A DNA stretch of 64,000 bases from Neopestalotiopsis rosae (lineage: Eukaryota > Ascomycota > Sordariomycetes > Amphisphaeriales > Sporocadaceae). Position numbers and translations under genes: made by a program. The stretch's first letter is position 1. The number at the start of each line of letters is the position of its first letter. The stretch spans positions 6,634,001 through 6,698,000 of the forward strand of contig JALGAS010000002.1 of NCBI GenBank assembly GCA_023078685.1, given 5' to 3'. Shown piece by piece: positions 11,886-23,476 of this stretch. The notes under the pieces were generated by a model that saw only the letters and a list, made by a program, of their open reading frames with translations, ran no database searches and was not told where the DNA came from.

Positions 11886-13948
11886 TTACTTTCTCTTGGT
11901 GGCCTTGCCGGTATCTGCGCCGGTAGCCTTGGGTCCACCGCTGATCTCCTTGACCGTCTCCGGATCGGCCTTGGGCAACGACTTGGGCTGAGCCTTGAGT
12001 TCCTCGCTGGGCTCCTCATCATCATCACCACCTTGTCCGAATTCGTTGACACGAGTATAGTCAATCTTGTAAGCCCATCGCTGGTAAATGTAGATGAAGA
12101 AGATGATATCGTCACGGAAAGTAGCCAAACGGTGCAGAAAGGGCATCTTGATGGTAAACGCAAACAGGTCGTCAATGAAGGTGTTCAAGAACTTGTACAT
12201 CATAGCCTTGCCCGGCATGTGGGCAACCGACTTGAGGCGGTAGTTGATGTACAAGGAGGGAACCATCATCAAGAAACCATAGGCGTAGACGGAACCGACC
12301 AAGGTGGTAATGATGTAAGAGTACCACGACTTGTGAGAGTCGTAGATCAGGGAGTAAATGGCGTAGGCAATGAGTAGAGGAACGCCAGCCCAGTACATGT
12401 ACTTGAACGCAATCTCGTCGTATTCCTTGGTCTTCTCCTCGGTCTCGGTGAGCTTGTGCTTATCTTCAAACACGACAGAGTATGGCAGCCAGGAGCCGGG
12501 ACTTGCGGGTCGGAGGCGGACATTGACAACCGTGGTGACCTTCCAAAGCTCAATCAGGATACCGATACCCTGGGTGCCTAGAATCATCCAGCTCGTGTTC
12601 TGCGAGTTGTCGACAAGGTACAAGAAGATTACGGTCTGCATGAACACATTGGCCAGGATGGAGCGCACCGAGATACCGACGTTGTCCTTCTTCTTGCGGT
12701 AGTGTGCAATATCGGAACCAAAGGCGAGCGTCTCCAGGATCATGTGAGCAATACTGACAACAATGGTAACACCCAAGAGGTAGGGGTTCGTGTCCATAAA
12801 GATCTCCTTGATCATCTCAATCTCGCTGCCATCACCGCCACCCGGGGTGGAGTGTCCCAGAGCAGCCTGTCGAGCCTGCTCCTTTGAGTTGAGGTCGACA
12901 GTAGCCATCATGGAGAACTGCCAGTTGTTCAGGTTTGTAAGGTCGAGTCGGAGAGGCAGTGTCTTGACCGTCTCATTGAGCACAGTCATGTGCGTCTTCA
13001 GCTGCCAGAACTGGTTGATGTACAGAATCGGGTAGTACCAGCCATTCTGGCCAGTGCCATCACGAGCGCCGGTTGGCTCTAGGTTTAGGAACTGGCGGAC
13101 TGCAGGAGCCGCCTTTGCGAGCTCGAGAATACCGGTATCAGGAACGAAGGACAAGGTCGTGTTGGGGTGATAGTAGCTCGCGATGACCGGGCCAGTGGTT
13201 GGTTCCTCTTCAGGTTCCTCTTCGGCTTCGTCCTTGCCCTCCAACAAGTTTCGCGTCTTGGCAACCTTCTTCTTTCCAATGTACTGCGTCAAGGGGTACG
13301 TAAAGTGAACAGCGGTGGCCGGATCGAATCCGGGTTCCTTGGGATCCAGAGATGAGCCAGTCAGGCCAACATAGAAATGTCCCCAAAGCGTTCCGTTGTT
13401 CTGGACAGCCGCAGGGACGGCGAACTCAGTCTCAATAAAGCGCTTGTCGCTCGAGTTGCCAAGCTGGAAAGACTTCTCTTCCAGAACACGGTATTGCTCT
13501 TCGGTGCTAGCAATGGGCTTGGGAATGAACGAGTCGGACAGAGTGACAATGACATCAAGAGAGCTATCGGTAGGCCAGATGGGCGCAATACGTGAAGGAA
13601 TTCGAGCATAGACTGCGCCTTCGTCGAGGGTCTTGGGTCGCAGTTGGTAGGCTGGGATGGAGCCTGTGTTGGCGGGCACCTTGACCACATTGCCAGCGTC
13701 GTCCGTCACCTCTTTCGTGGTCTGTGCCTTGTTGCCGCCCATGAATTGCTTGATCAGCATTTGCATGCCAACGTACATGAGCACACCTTGGACAATCTTC
13801 CACATGAGAGATTGCTGCAAAACACCCCATCACGGTCAGTTACGAAACGCCAAAAGGGGCTTGGTTGCCGTGTGGGTTGAACGCGTTTGCTTACACCTTG
13901 TTGCTCTTGTTGAGCAGGCCTACCGGCCGCAGCATTTCCTTCCGGCAT
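11886..13948 (-). CDS. CLPTM1-family multi-pass membrane protein
   Basis: Exon 1 is 13948-13895 (18 codons) and exon 2 is 13814-11886, separated by an 80-nt intron (GTAAGC..TTTGCAG), giving 660 aa. The family is named for human cleft lip and palate transmembrane protein 1, an ER/Golgi membrane protein. The human members have been linked to receptor trafficking and, for CLPTM1L, lipid scrambling; the fungal role is not settled. There is one N-terminal hydrophobic segment (MWKIVQGVLMYVGMQMLI), then a large luminal domain. The C-terminal half holds several membrane helices, for example around LLGVTIVVSIAHMILET, and a conserved VPSLYINYRLKSVAHMPGK region. The tail is rich in Lys, Pro and Glu, ending KATKRK. 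An in-frame ATG at 13969 would add 7 residues. Length is normal for the family. Confidence 0.92.
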
Positions 13949-14932
13949 CGTGACGGAATGCGCGTTCAAAATGCGCGTTGGGTCAGTGAAGTTGGAAGAG
14001 ATGGTGCTTCGAGATTGTACACCTACGAAGCTGACCGGGTTGCCCAGAAGAGGCCAGCCATTGGGTTTGTGAGATTATTTCGTCTAGAACCCCGAATTCG
14101 AGGAAAAGCGGGTCTCCTATATCGCCCCGGCGCCTCGGCGAATGGTAGCCCGGCGGGGGAGCACGCATCTCGCTAGAGGCTTGGTCTACCGCCTGAGCTG
14201 GCAAAGCTGGGGGGGCTGCCAGTTGAACGAACGGTGGGGAAGCCTAGGGGAGCTACAGCCGGACCATGGTATCTTTTGCAATGGCATTTCACATCTTCGG
14301 TCACTCTGACCTGGCAAGTCAGTTGACCAATACTGTTTCCAGGATGACTCGACGTCTAATCCTCAAGCGTTTGTATGGATAATTTACGACAGCTATCTAC
14401 AGACAGCTGTGCAAAGGATCTGGACGATCTTGAGACTAGTAGGACCATTGGTATTATCTAAGACACCAGAATAGGCTACGTCATTTGCAGAACCACGATA
14501 GCTTCGACTCCGGCCACAAGATGGTCGGTGGGAGGCGGCCGTCCACGTTGTTGGTTCTCGGTAGATGATATGACTTTCTTAGGGCACCAGGTATAATATC
14601 ATCGTGACTCACCTCTTCCGACTAAAGTGATACACCCCCCGCTTCATTCTGAAATACATAAACGCTCGCTCAGCATACTACCCGTCTCTCAAGCAGTTTG
14701 GTTTGCTGTTATCCGCAGAGACCCGTTCGCTACTAGGCACTGTTTGCTTCTCTCTTGATAAGCTTCGGTTTTTGGTACAACCTTTTGGGCCGACTTCGCT
14801 CTTCGACCCTTTGCAATTGTATTTGAAAAGGATACGACAGACCTTTTTAACCCCCTCTCGCCACTCGTCGACCCTTTCTAGTGGGAAAGATACAACTATC
14901 AATCTTCTAGAGCTTGTAAAAAGCAACCACCA
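13949..14932. other. Divergent promoter region, CLPTM1-family / LOG gene
   Basis: The two genes diverge from this stretch of about 1 kb. The 200 bases before the LOG start are C/T-rich, typical of a fungal 5' UTR. An ATG at 14703 opens a frame that runs past the LOG start codon out of frame, to 15011. It would matter only if transcription begins upstream of it. Confidence 0.5.
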
Positions 14933-15776
14933 ATGTCCATCATGGAGTCCGGCGGCGCATCCCCGTTCCCGACCACCCCTAGGACCTCGACACCGTCCGG
15001 ATCCAAGCTGAATCCCAATGCACAAAAGAAGGTCAAGATTTGCGTCTACTGCGGCTCTGCGCCGGGAAAGAGCCCCGAACACATTGAGGCGGCGCGTGAG
15101 CTTGGTAAAGTAATGGCGGAGAATGACATTTCTCTCGGTAAGTTCAAGTGTGTACCGAGGAGGTCGCACATCGCCGTCCAAACCTTGACCTTTTGGTCAG
15201 AACCCTCTTTACTGACTTTTTGGCCATGCAGTCTATGGAGGTGGCACTGTAGGACTCATGGGCGAGGTGGCCAAGACAATCGTGGCCATTTCCGGTCCGG
15301 ACTCAGTGCACGGCATTATCCCCGAGGCACTCGTCAAATTTGAACGAGACTCAACCTATGCCGGCAAGCAGGACGAGAACGGTCACTACGTACCGGAAGC
15401 AGAGGTTTACGGACGGACGACGGTGGTCCCTGATATGCACACCCGCAAGAAGATGATGGCTCAGGAGGTGTTGGAAGGTGCTGAGGGGAGCGGCTTCATT
15501 GCGCTAAGCGGAGGCTTTGGTACCATGGAAGAGCTCTTTGAAGTTGCCACGTGGAACCAACTCGGCATTCACGACAAGGGCGTATGTTTGCTCAACGTCG
15601 GTGGCTTCTACAACGGGCTGCTGGACTGGCTGCAAAAGGCTGTAGAGGAATCTTTTGTTCGCCCAGCCAATGCCGAGATTCTCGTTACGGCCGATACTGC
15701 CGCAGGCGCTATCAAGGCCCTCAAAGACTACAAGGTGTCGCAGTCTAGATACAATTTGACTTGGGAAACCCGGTGA
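14933..15776 (+). CDS. LOG-family cytokinin riboside 5'-monophosphate phosphoribohydrolase-like protein
   Basis: Exons 14933-15137 and 15232-15776 join through a 94-nt intron (GTAAGT..CATGCAG) to give 249 aa. The fold is the Rossmann-like LOG (formerly lysine decarboxylase-like) family, which removes ribose phosphate from nucleotide 5'-monophosphates, including cytokinin precursors. The N-terminal VCVYCGS-like strand reads VKICVYCGSAPG. The splice junction restores VYGGGTVGLMG. The catalytic helix reads RKKMMAQE, and the signature PGGxGTxxE appears as SGGFGTMEE, with Ser replacing the first Pro. The first 35 residues are a Ser/Thr/Pro-rich extension. Start could be ATG 14933 or 14942. Whether the real substrate is a cytokinin nucleotide or another NMP cannot be read from sequence. 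Confidence 0.92.
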
Positions 15777-16065
15777 AAGCACAGCGGTTTGCCATGACGG
15801 AGTTTGCGAAAGTTGAAGTGATAGATAACTTGAATTAGAACGCCTAGATCCAAATGACAAGCAATTTCAAGAAGCAGATGCCCATTCGCGGTAGGGTATC
15901 AGAATGCGCATTCGAGTAAACTGCAATATGCTAACCCCGGCCGACACGCCCTCCATCCATCATTTCCATTGGCATATGCATTCGTATGATACAGTATTCG
16001 TATTATATCGTCCGTGCTTTGCTTCCACCTATCGAAGGTTGAAGCTCAGTCTTTCCCCAAGTTGC

Positions 16066-16507
16066 TTAGAACTCCGAGTCTTCTTGGAAGAACATGCCGA
16101 ATGAAATAATAGTTCCGTAAATCAGAAGTCCTCCGATAATGCTCATGGCAGTAGCAGCAGCGTTGATCAAGGACGAGTGGTAGAGAACGACGGGTAGTGC
16201 TGTAGCCTGAATTAGCAATGATTTCTCTACTTATTTGTCATGGCGCCTCACCAATTCCCATTACGACCAAGAAGCCAGTGCAGAAGCGGCCCAGATCCAA
16301 AACGGCGTTGCCGGAGCTCTCGACAAAGTCATCGGGGTTTGCACAGCGGCTGCAAATCCAGTTGGGCAGAGGAGCAAGCACGTAGGTGGCTACGACAAGC
16401 AACGGCAGGTAGACGCCATATAGCGCACACGAGAGGATGACGAGCAGGAATCCAACAGCGAGTACGAAGGACAGCGCGATAATCGTTTTCAGGCCTGCGT
16501 TCGACAT
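16066..16507 (-). CDS. VPS55: Vps55 endosomal trafficking protein (OB-RGRP family)
   Basis: Exons 16507-16252 and 16199-16066, with a 52-nt intron (GTGAGG..GCTACAG), give 129 aa. Vps55 is a small four-helix membrane protein of late endosomes. With Vps68 it promotes endosome-to-vacuole transport, and it is homologous to the human leptin-receptor overlapping protein. The four hydrophobic segments are visible: residues 6-28, 32-48, about 75-93 and 100-122. Splicing restores MGIALPVVLYHS and the C-terminal signature GGLLIYGTIISFGMFFQED is intact. A nearer TTCAG acceptor would break the frame, which decides the acceptor. Length is normal. The start lies 644 bp from divergent PRE5. Confidence 0.93.
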
Positions 16508-17151
16508 TGTGAAGAAGCTGGAGTAATCGAGCGGGTACGAAGAGAGGGTTTATCGGTAACCAAGGTGGTTGGTCTTGTCCGTCGCCAGTCGCGTTGGAAT
16601 TGGCCCTATGATTCGTTTTGATAGATGATGACTCTGATCTGATACGCCCGAAAGCGAAATCACTGAGTAGCTCTGCAAAAATGCGCCGGAAAAGTTGGTG
16701 TCGTTGTGGTGTTTTGAAGCTATGATGTTGCCAATGTGAAGGTGGGTGAGGCTCTTCCGGGTCCGGTACCAGACCAACTGGAGTGTCGTCAGCTCCAAGG
16801 TTGTTTGGCTGAGAAGCTCGTGCACAGCTCACCTACCCACTGGACTGCCCATTAGCAGGACCCCAAACTGTCTGGTAGACGGCCCCTGCAAGGCAGCAAG
16901 CACATTTACCTACTGAAGGTGCGGCCCCTGCGAATGCGCTAAACCCGAATAGAAGCAACATACACCCGACCTCAACGAGGACCTGACGAAGCTCCAGCTG
17001 CCTGCCTTGCCAGACCAGACACTCATATCCATCAGCCTCGCCAAACAACCACCTCGAACCCACGACAATTAGCATCACGACTTTGCAGTACTTTGTCAAG
17101 AAGCTTCGTCCAACTTCCCGTCCTCCTTCTTGATTTTCACATCGGATCACC
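16508..17151. promoter_or_regulatory. Shared divergent promoter of VPS55 and PRE5
   Basis: The 644-bp stretch separates two divergent housekeeping start codons and must carry both 5' UTRs and promoters. No TATA element or coding frame is convincing. Confidence 0.55.
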
Positions 17152-18118
17152 ATGTTCCGCAACAATTACGACAACGATTCCGTCACATTGTAAGCTACGA
17201 GCTTGGATCTCGACGGGCGCCCGGCCTCTACTAACAAGCTCTCTATAGCTCTCCGCAAGGAAGAATATTCCAAGTCGAGTATGCCGCCGAGGCCGTGAAG
17301 CAAGGTTCAGTGGTGGTGGGTTTGACGAGCAAGACACACGCCGTATTGGTAGCAATCAAGGTACGCTTTTGCCAGGACGAACCACTATACACATCTACAA
17401 ACACACCTGTGCTCTCCATCCAACCCGACAAGACACACACAAAGCAACCCCAGGACTAACGCTGTATCTCCAGAGAAATGCAGAGGAGCTGTCGTCATAC
17501 CAGAAGAAGCTCTTCGCCATAGATGAGCACGTAGGCCTCGCCATCGCCGGTCTGACCTCGGACGCCCGCGTCCTCTCCAACTTCATGAAGCAGCAGTGCC
17601 TATCGCAACGCCTGACCTACGGCCGGGACATGCCCGTCGAGACGCTCGTATCCCTGATTGGCGACAAGGCTCAACTCAACACGCAGCACTATGGCAAGCG
17701 GCCTTACGGTGTCGGCTTGCTCGTTGCCGGCATCGACGAGTCCGGTCCCCACCTTTACGAATTCCAACCCAGCGGCATGACCCAGGAGATGGTGGCATGT
17801 GCCATTGGCGCTCGTTCCCAGATGGCCCGGACATACCTTGAGAAGAATGCCGAGAAGTTCCCCGATTGCGGTCGTGAGGACCTGATCAAGCACGGTCTGA
17901 GAGCACTAAAGGAGACGTTGGTGCAGGATCGCGAGCTGACGGTTGACAACACAAGTGTCGGCGTTGTGGGTCTCACTGGAACGGGAAAGAAGTCACTCGA
18001 GTTCTTCAAGGTGCACGACGGAAACGAGGTCAAGGAATGGATCAACAGCGTCGCGGATGAAGCAGAGGCAGGCGGTGAGACGGCAGAGGGAGAGGGCATG
18101 CAGGTCGATGATGAGTAA
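17152..18118 (+). CDS. PRE5: 20S proteasome subunit alpha-type (alpha1/PRE5)
   Basis: Three exons, 17152-17189, 17249-17360 and 17474-18118, with introns of 59 and 113 nt, give 264 aa. This is an alpha-ring subunit of the 20S core proteasome. The alpha-type N-terminal signature is rebuilt across the first intron: [20 protein letters not shown] (about residues 6-25). The Ntn-hydrolase fold follows, with no catalytic N-terminal Thr, as expected for an alpha subunit. The motifs [21 protein letters not shown] and [15 protein letters not shown] assign it to the PRE5/PSMA1 branch. The acidic C-terminal tail ([19 protein letters not shown]) is typical of fungal orthologues. It ends 251 bp from convergent ELP5. 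Confidence 0.95.
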
Positions 18119-18369
18119 CTTGGTCTGGACTCTTGATGAGCAGGATAACCAATGCCATAAAGTGGCAAAAGGTGCTCTCAGCGCAGGGACGACGAGGGTT
18201 TCGTGGTCGAAAATAGATAACGATTCCGCTGGAGCTTGACGGACTGTTGTGTCTGCTGCGCCAGGGAGTCGTCTAGCTAGAGATGTACTATAATGAACAA
18301 GCAATGAGCATGCTTTGCGTTTTTTGGTGTCTTCATATTCCGGCAGGTTCCTGCAATTTACAAGGCTGT

Positions 18370-19668
18370 CTATATCTCATCTTCCTCATCGTCAAAGTCG
18401 TCTTCACGGCCCATTTCGTAGAGAATTCTACCGCCCTCGCCAGCACCTATGTCGGTCTGCGCGTCAAAGTAGGGCAAGACGATACCCTCCCGGTCCTTTC
18501 GCTGCTTCTCAGTCAAGCCCAGACTGAAGGTCGACTCGGGCTCCTCTCCATCCTCTGCGGCACCGCCGTCATCGGCCACGGGGTCTCTGAACAAGGGATG
18601 ATCGCTCAGCAGCGCCAGCCGCGACGCGCCGCCCAGGCCGGGACCGAGCTTCTCGCCGGGGACGAGGACAAACTTTTCGCCGACGGAGCGACCGCTGCGC
18701 CTGCGCATCTCCATCTCGACGACGAGGCCGGCGGCCGCGATGGAGGCGGCAGAGCCGCCGCCGCCCACGCTCCCCTCCCTGAGCCCGACCAGCACGCCCT
18801 CGCGGCCCTCGTGCAGGCCCCACTCGGGCTCGGGCAGGCTGCGGTTCCGGGCCTCGCGGCGCCTGGCGGCCTGGTAGAGGCTGCCGGCGCGCAGGACGGC
18901 GGTGGCGAGGTGCGAGAGGACGGTGAAGGGGTGGGGTTCGTACTCGCTCAGGGTCGAGGGGAGCACCACGGGCACGTCTAGGTGGTACAGCCCCACGAGG
19001 GAGACGTTGGGCCCCGTGATGAGCGAGGAGAGAAAGTGCGGTGCGTGAGAGGCGAAGAGGGAGCAGAGAGGGTTGAGCGAGTCGACTATGAGTAGGACTT
19101 TTTGCTGCGCTCCTGCTGCTCCTCCTCCTCTGGTGGTTGCCGCCGCATAGTGAGATACAATCTCGGAGCCAAGTGCGTCGATGGACTTGCCCCGGGCCCG
19201 GACGAATATGTCTACTTCTGCGGGCTTGCGCAGCGTCGCAAAGGAGATGTATATGATCTTGGATCTCGAGACCTGTAGACCCCAGGGGGCTGTATCAGCA
19301 CTTGCTCATACGAAAGAAGTAAAGGACTTTCAACGAATCAAAGAAAAATAAAGAGAGACAGGCACCGAGAAAAGTTTTGCATATTTTTTAGTGTTTACTC
19401 TTTTCGGCCAATAAGTTGTTGAAAACCATATTAGACAGACATGCAAACTTCAAATTCTTATGAAACCTGAAATGAATAAGAGCAAGAAAATATAATCAAA
19501 ACTACCAACCTTTGCTCTGGCGATGAACTGTTGTAAAACCGGACGACCGCTCTGCTCGAGCGTATCCAGCACCAGCGTGAGCGGGCTGGCACCATCGCGC
19601 AGGTTGAGCAGTTTCTGGAAGAGCAGCAGCGCATGAGATCGCGCGTGAGATTGACCTGGTGGAGGCAT
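18370..19668 (-). CDS. ELP5: Elongator complex subunit Elp5
   Basis: Exons 19668-19510 and 19272-18370 give 353 aa. The 237-nt intron has a weak GTTGGT donor and a CTACAG acceptor; joining keeps frame and gives FIARAKVSRSKIIYISFATL. Elp5 belongs to the Elp4-Elp5-Elp6 RecA-like ring that completes Elongator, which makes wobble-uridine modifications on tRNA. The N-terminus has LLLFQKLLNLRDGASPLTLVLDTLEQSGRP in family position, followed by the strand VLLIVDSLNPLCSLF. No Walker A motif is present, as usual for this subunit. The C-terminal part is Gly/Arg/Ala-rich and closes with PYFDAQTDIGAGEGGRILYEMG and a very acidic tail (DDFDDEEDE), matching the Elp5 C-terminus. Confidence 0.88.
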
Positions 19669-20760
19669 CGTTTTTCCCTCTCTTGAGGATATTTCCTCGG
19701 GTTTGAATTCTGCTTTATTGTACCAGACCCCAGTTGGCTCTTTTTGTTCTTGTCTGATTTGGGATCTCGAAGTTTTGTTTCAGCGTTTTGGTGTGGTAGT
19801 AAAAGAAAAGTTATGCGTTGACTGCCGACATGATCGATCCTTGAGCCTAATAATTAAAGTGTAAAGATATTTTGGTCAAGGTTCTTAGAGCTTGAGAGGA
19901 CCCTGATGTCAGCCTACTGGCTTTTGGCGGGGAAGGCCAGCGGCTTGTGATTGGTCGGCATTGTTCATTATAGGCAGGAAACCTTTGGTCATGCCAACCT
20001 CTTATAACTATCCGTCTGCCCACTGATTCGAATGTTTATAACCATATGCAAAGGGCCTGCATCGGGTATTGACACATTGCCTGATTACACACCTTCTTCA
20101 TCAGCTGATTGTTGCACCAGGACCGACTGTCCGTGGTTACCTCATGTACAAAATGGTTTTCTTCACAAGTGCGCCCACAACCCTTGCTTCGATTTCCCAA
20201 CCAACAGTCTGACGATGGCGGCACTGGCTACTACTGCCATGCTGGTATCGCATTTGCTGGTTCCACTAGTATCCTGGGCGTTTCTTTATGCAGAAGATGT
20301 TGGTTGTGCTTGATATTTTCGAGAAAAAGGAGATCAAGTCTGCCAAGAGAGTGGATTAGGTACTCTTGGTCGGGTTCGTGGAGGAATGGAATCTGCTTCA
20401 AGGAGTGAGGTTGTTAGTTGTACTCGGCCGAGACAACAACTAGATAATCATCGAATGTTGGCATTTCACCGTGTTGTGCAGTATCGCAAGACCTTGTCGT
20501 TTTGTTGGCAATATGTGACCTGACACAAACACATGTGCCATTAGCATGATACCCTCCTATTGAAATATCATTGCTTGAACTTGAAGATGCATACAAACTA
20601 ATATAGCAGTACTGCCACTGTCTAATCAAAAGCCGTCTGTCCCGATTTTAGATAGTGTCCCGTTCGTAGAGGAGAAGGGCTACTCGGAATGATGCTGAAG
20701 TAGCCGACATACGATCCAGATCCACACGGAAACCCAGACGAAAAGACACAACAAGTATCC
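19669..20760. other. Intergenic, no gene seen
   Basis: This region contains the ELP5 promoter and 5' UTR at the left and the 3' UTR of the small ASXH-like gene at the right. Short frames at about 20032-20408 have no family features. No RNA gene or repeat is evident. Confidence 0.55.
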
Positions 20761-21201
20761 CTAAGCATCAATCATCTGATGATAGCCATTGCTGTTATCC
20801 CTGGTTTCCTCGCCATTCGAATTCTTAGTTGTCTCATCGACCTGACCCTGATTCTCCTGCTCATGATGGTTCTCCGCTGCAGCCTGCTGGGCTTGCCGGG
20901 CTTCCTCCCTCTCCTCGTTGCAGAGTTGGTTTCTGAGCGCGTTGGCCGCCTTGGCCTGCCTGATCCACTCGGGGTCGTGTTGACCGTCGGCAAGCGCCTT
21001 TTGATACTGGGCAATGTCATGGCGCAGGTGGTCGTTGCTCGCGAGCGCCGACAGGTCGCCGTTGTACGCGTCGCCCGGCCAATACTTTTGTACGTGCGCC
21101 ACCTGCTCCGGGGTGAGGAGCTTCCATACCTCGGGGTCGAGGATCATGGCCCGCAGGTTGGTCTTGGCGAGTGCCGAGTTCTCGTCTACCAGGAGCTCCA
21201 T
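20761..21201 (-). CDS. Small stand-alone ASXH (Asx homology)-like protein
   Basis: A single exon encodes 146 aa. Residues 15-100 resemble the Asx homology/DEUBAD-like domain: ILDPEVWKLLTPEQVAHVQKYWPG, then a short linker, then the second half LRHDIAQYQKALADGQHDPEWIRQA. In animals this domain (ASXL proteins, UCH37 partners) binds and activates deubiquitinases. In fungi ASXH regions are usually part of larger nuclear proteins. Here the domain is almost the whole protein, followed by a Gln/Glu/Asn-rich tail from about residue 95 with charged and polar repeats. No intron, signal peptide or membrane segment is seen. A missing upstream exon cannot be excluded, but ATG 21201 sits just before the domain. 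The assignment rests on the WxLLxPE and HDPEW motifs, from memory of the family. Confidence 0.75.
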   Translation of the reverse strand: MELLVDENSALAKTNLRAMILDPEVWKLLTPEQVAHVQKYWPGDAYNGDLSALASNDHLRHDIAQYQKALADGQHDPEWIRQAKAANALRNQLCNEEREEARQAQQAAAENHHEQENQGQVDETTKNSNGEETRDNSNGYHQMIDA

Positions 21202-22731
21202 GGTTGTCGAAGAAGTAATTATGTTGGACGTGCCTGTAGGTATTCAAGAGGAGAAAAGGTCTGCCTTTATATCGTCAAAAGACCACCGGATGATACCGAA
21301 AGCTAGATATGGTTGTCAGAGTTCCGGTATCCACCAGATGTCAATGGAGTGAGGTTTCTTTGTGCCGTTGTAATGGTACGAGTTTGCCTAGAGTTTGATG
21401 GAAACGCGAGCTTGTGCTTAATTGAGGCAGGAGAGAAACGGCCTCCTAGTTCAGGCTGCTAGATGTCGTTTATGCAGCAGCGCTGTATCTATGCTTCTAG
21501 ATCGTCGTTGAGGGCTTGCTTGTTCAAGCCGTTGGTCGATCTAGAGGTTGGCGAGAGCACTTTGGTCCTAGAATTGGCTGGTGATAAATGGGACTCGAAA
21601 CATCATGTTGGTCTGTCCCTGATATCATTGCCCTAGTCGCTCTCGATGCCCTGCTCTCAGCATGAAGATGTACTAAGTCGATGCCCGACAAGTTTAGTTG
21701 TAGTCCAACAGTTGATGCGCTTGATTGATTTATGAATGAGCTTGAAAGGTTCAGGGCCGTAGACCGGCAGGTGGGGCCGATGTGCAGTGTGCCTGCCACC
21801 GCCGCCGATATGCGTAATGACAGCGGCCGTCTCCCCAGGCCCAGGATATATATGTCAACCTTTGTCGAAATACGTTTATTATTGACTGTGCGGCGCCGTT
21901 ATGCTACGAATGCTACATGAGAAAAGTCTACACATCAGGGATTTCATACATTTATATAGATCTGTCTTGTCTCTGAGAGGCGAGCATGTTGCCGTCCTAT
22001 TCGGCCTTGAAACCGTACCTACCGCATCCAGATGTAAGACTGTACTAGATGTGTGAAGCTCAAATCTGCAGCTTACTCTGGAAACATTGATAACAGAAAT
22101 TGCACAATTGAGTTTATCAAGAATCCGTAAATCTCTCTATACAATATGACTCTGGTAATATATCAGTGTTCAAGTGTCACTCATTTTCACTGTAGCCCGT
22201 CTTATCATACCTTCAACTAGTAGCAGCTGAAATACAAGGAGTCGCTTAAAAGTATCAGATGCTGATTGGCCGACAACCTTCTGTAGCGCAGCCAATGTAT
22301 CCCTGACGTAGATTGGGCGACCCAGCGGAGCTAGCTGGGGGGCCAGCTGTTGCTATCCAACCTTTTTTACCTCTTGTTTCCAAGCTTAATGTTGGGGGGT
22401 TCGTTCTGAACGATCGTGAAGAAATCCAAGAAACAAAAAACAGTTGAACCATTCTTTCATTTCAGTACATCTACAGCCCACGTACGGCTAGTGCTCATCC
22501 CTGAACGTCCCTGTGACCCAACCTCATTGCATCAACTCCAAAAACGTGTCATCACGAATTGGTATAACCTTGCCGAGAGAACAAAGCCACGTTGCGATTC
22601 GCTCGATTGTACTTTCACTTTATTACTTGGGGGGAGCTTGTCCAAACCTCAGGGGGAAGGCAACCTCGACTCTTTCTCTTCCTTTTTCTCTCGACATTTT
22701 GTAAATCACATATCACACCCAAGGTCACACA
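21202..22731. other. Divergent intergenic region, ASXH-like / SEC22
   Basis: The 1.5 kb stretch lies between divergent starts. Its right end (about 22480-22731) is C/T-rich and is probably the SEC22 leader. No coding frame beyond about 107 codons, RNA gene or repeat is evident. Confidence 0.55.
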
Positions 22732-23476
22732 ATGATTAGATCGACACAAATAGCTCGCGTCAGCGATGGTACGTTCTCTTTACTTGTCTTGTCAAAAGAG
22801 AAGAAAAGGCGAGCTCGAGTAGTAAGGAAGCAGGCTAACATGGTGAACCTTCCCACTAGGCCTCATGCTATGCGCCTCGGTCGACGACGAGTCAATGGAG
22901 TCGTCGCTCGCCGAGATCAAGTCACAGGTGAAGCTCATCCTGCGGCGCCTCAACAAGAACGCCGAGCCGCAGGCCTCGATCGAGTCGGGACCTTTCACCC
23001 TGCACTACCTGCTCAGCAACGACATTGTCTTCCTGTGCATCTGCGAGCGCTCGTACCCGCGCAAGCTGGCCTTTACCTACCTGTCGGACATATCCGCCGA
23101 GTTCCAAAACACGTACGGCGCCACGGGCCAGCTGCACAGCCCGACCCTCCGCCCTTACGCCTTTATGGAGTTTGACACCTTCATCGGGCGCACAAAGGCC
23201 ACGTACGCCGACTCGCGCGCCTCGCAGAACCTCGACAAGCTCAACGACGAGCTGCGCGACGTGACAAAGGTCATGACCAAGAACATTGAGGACCTCCTCT
23301 ACCGCGGCGACAGCCTCGACAAGATGGGCGAGATCAGCTCCCGCCTCCGCGACGACTCGCGCAAGTACCGCAAGGCCGCCGTCAAGATCAATTGGGACCT
23401 CATGCTCAAGCAGTACGGCCCCTTTGCCGCGCTCGGCTTCATCATTCTGCTCTTCATTTGGTTGCGGTTCTTCTAA
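22732..23476 (+). CDS. SEC22: R-SNARE Sec22
   Basis: Exons 22732-22768 and 22860-23476, with a 91-nt intron (GTACGT..CACTAG), give 217 aa. Sec22 is the vesicle SNARE of ER-Golgi anterograde and retrograde transport. The N-terminal longin domain (about 1-125) starts MIRSTQIARVSDGLMLCASVDD, rebuilt by splicing, and contains FLCICERSYPRKLAFTYL. The SNARE motif (about 128-190) has the central arginine in IEDLLYRGDSLDKM, the zero-layer residue that defines an R-SNARE. A single C-terminal anchor (about 197-217, GFIILLFIWLRFF) ends the protein. Length is normal for the family. Codon use is strongly C/G-ending, as in highly expressed genes. Confidence 0.96.
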
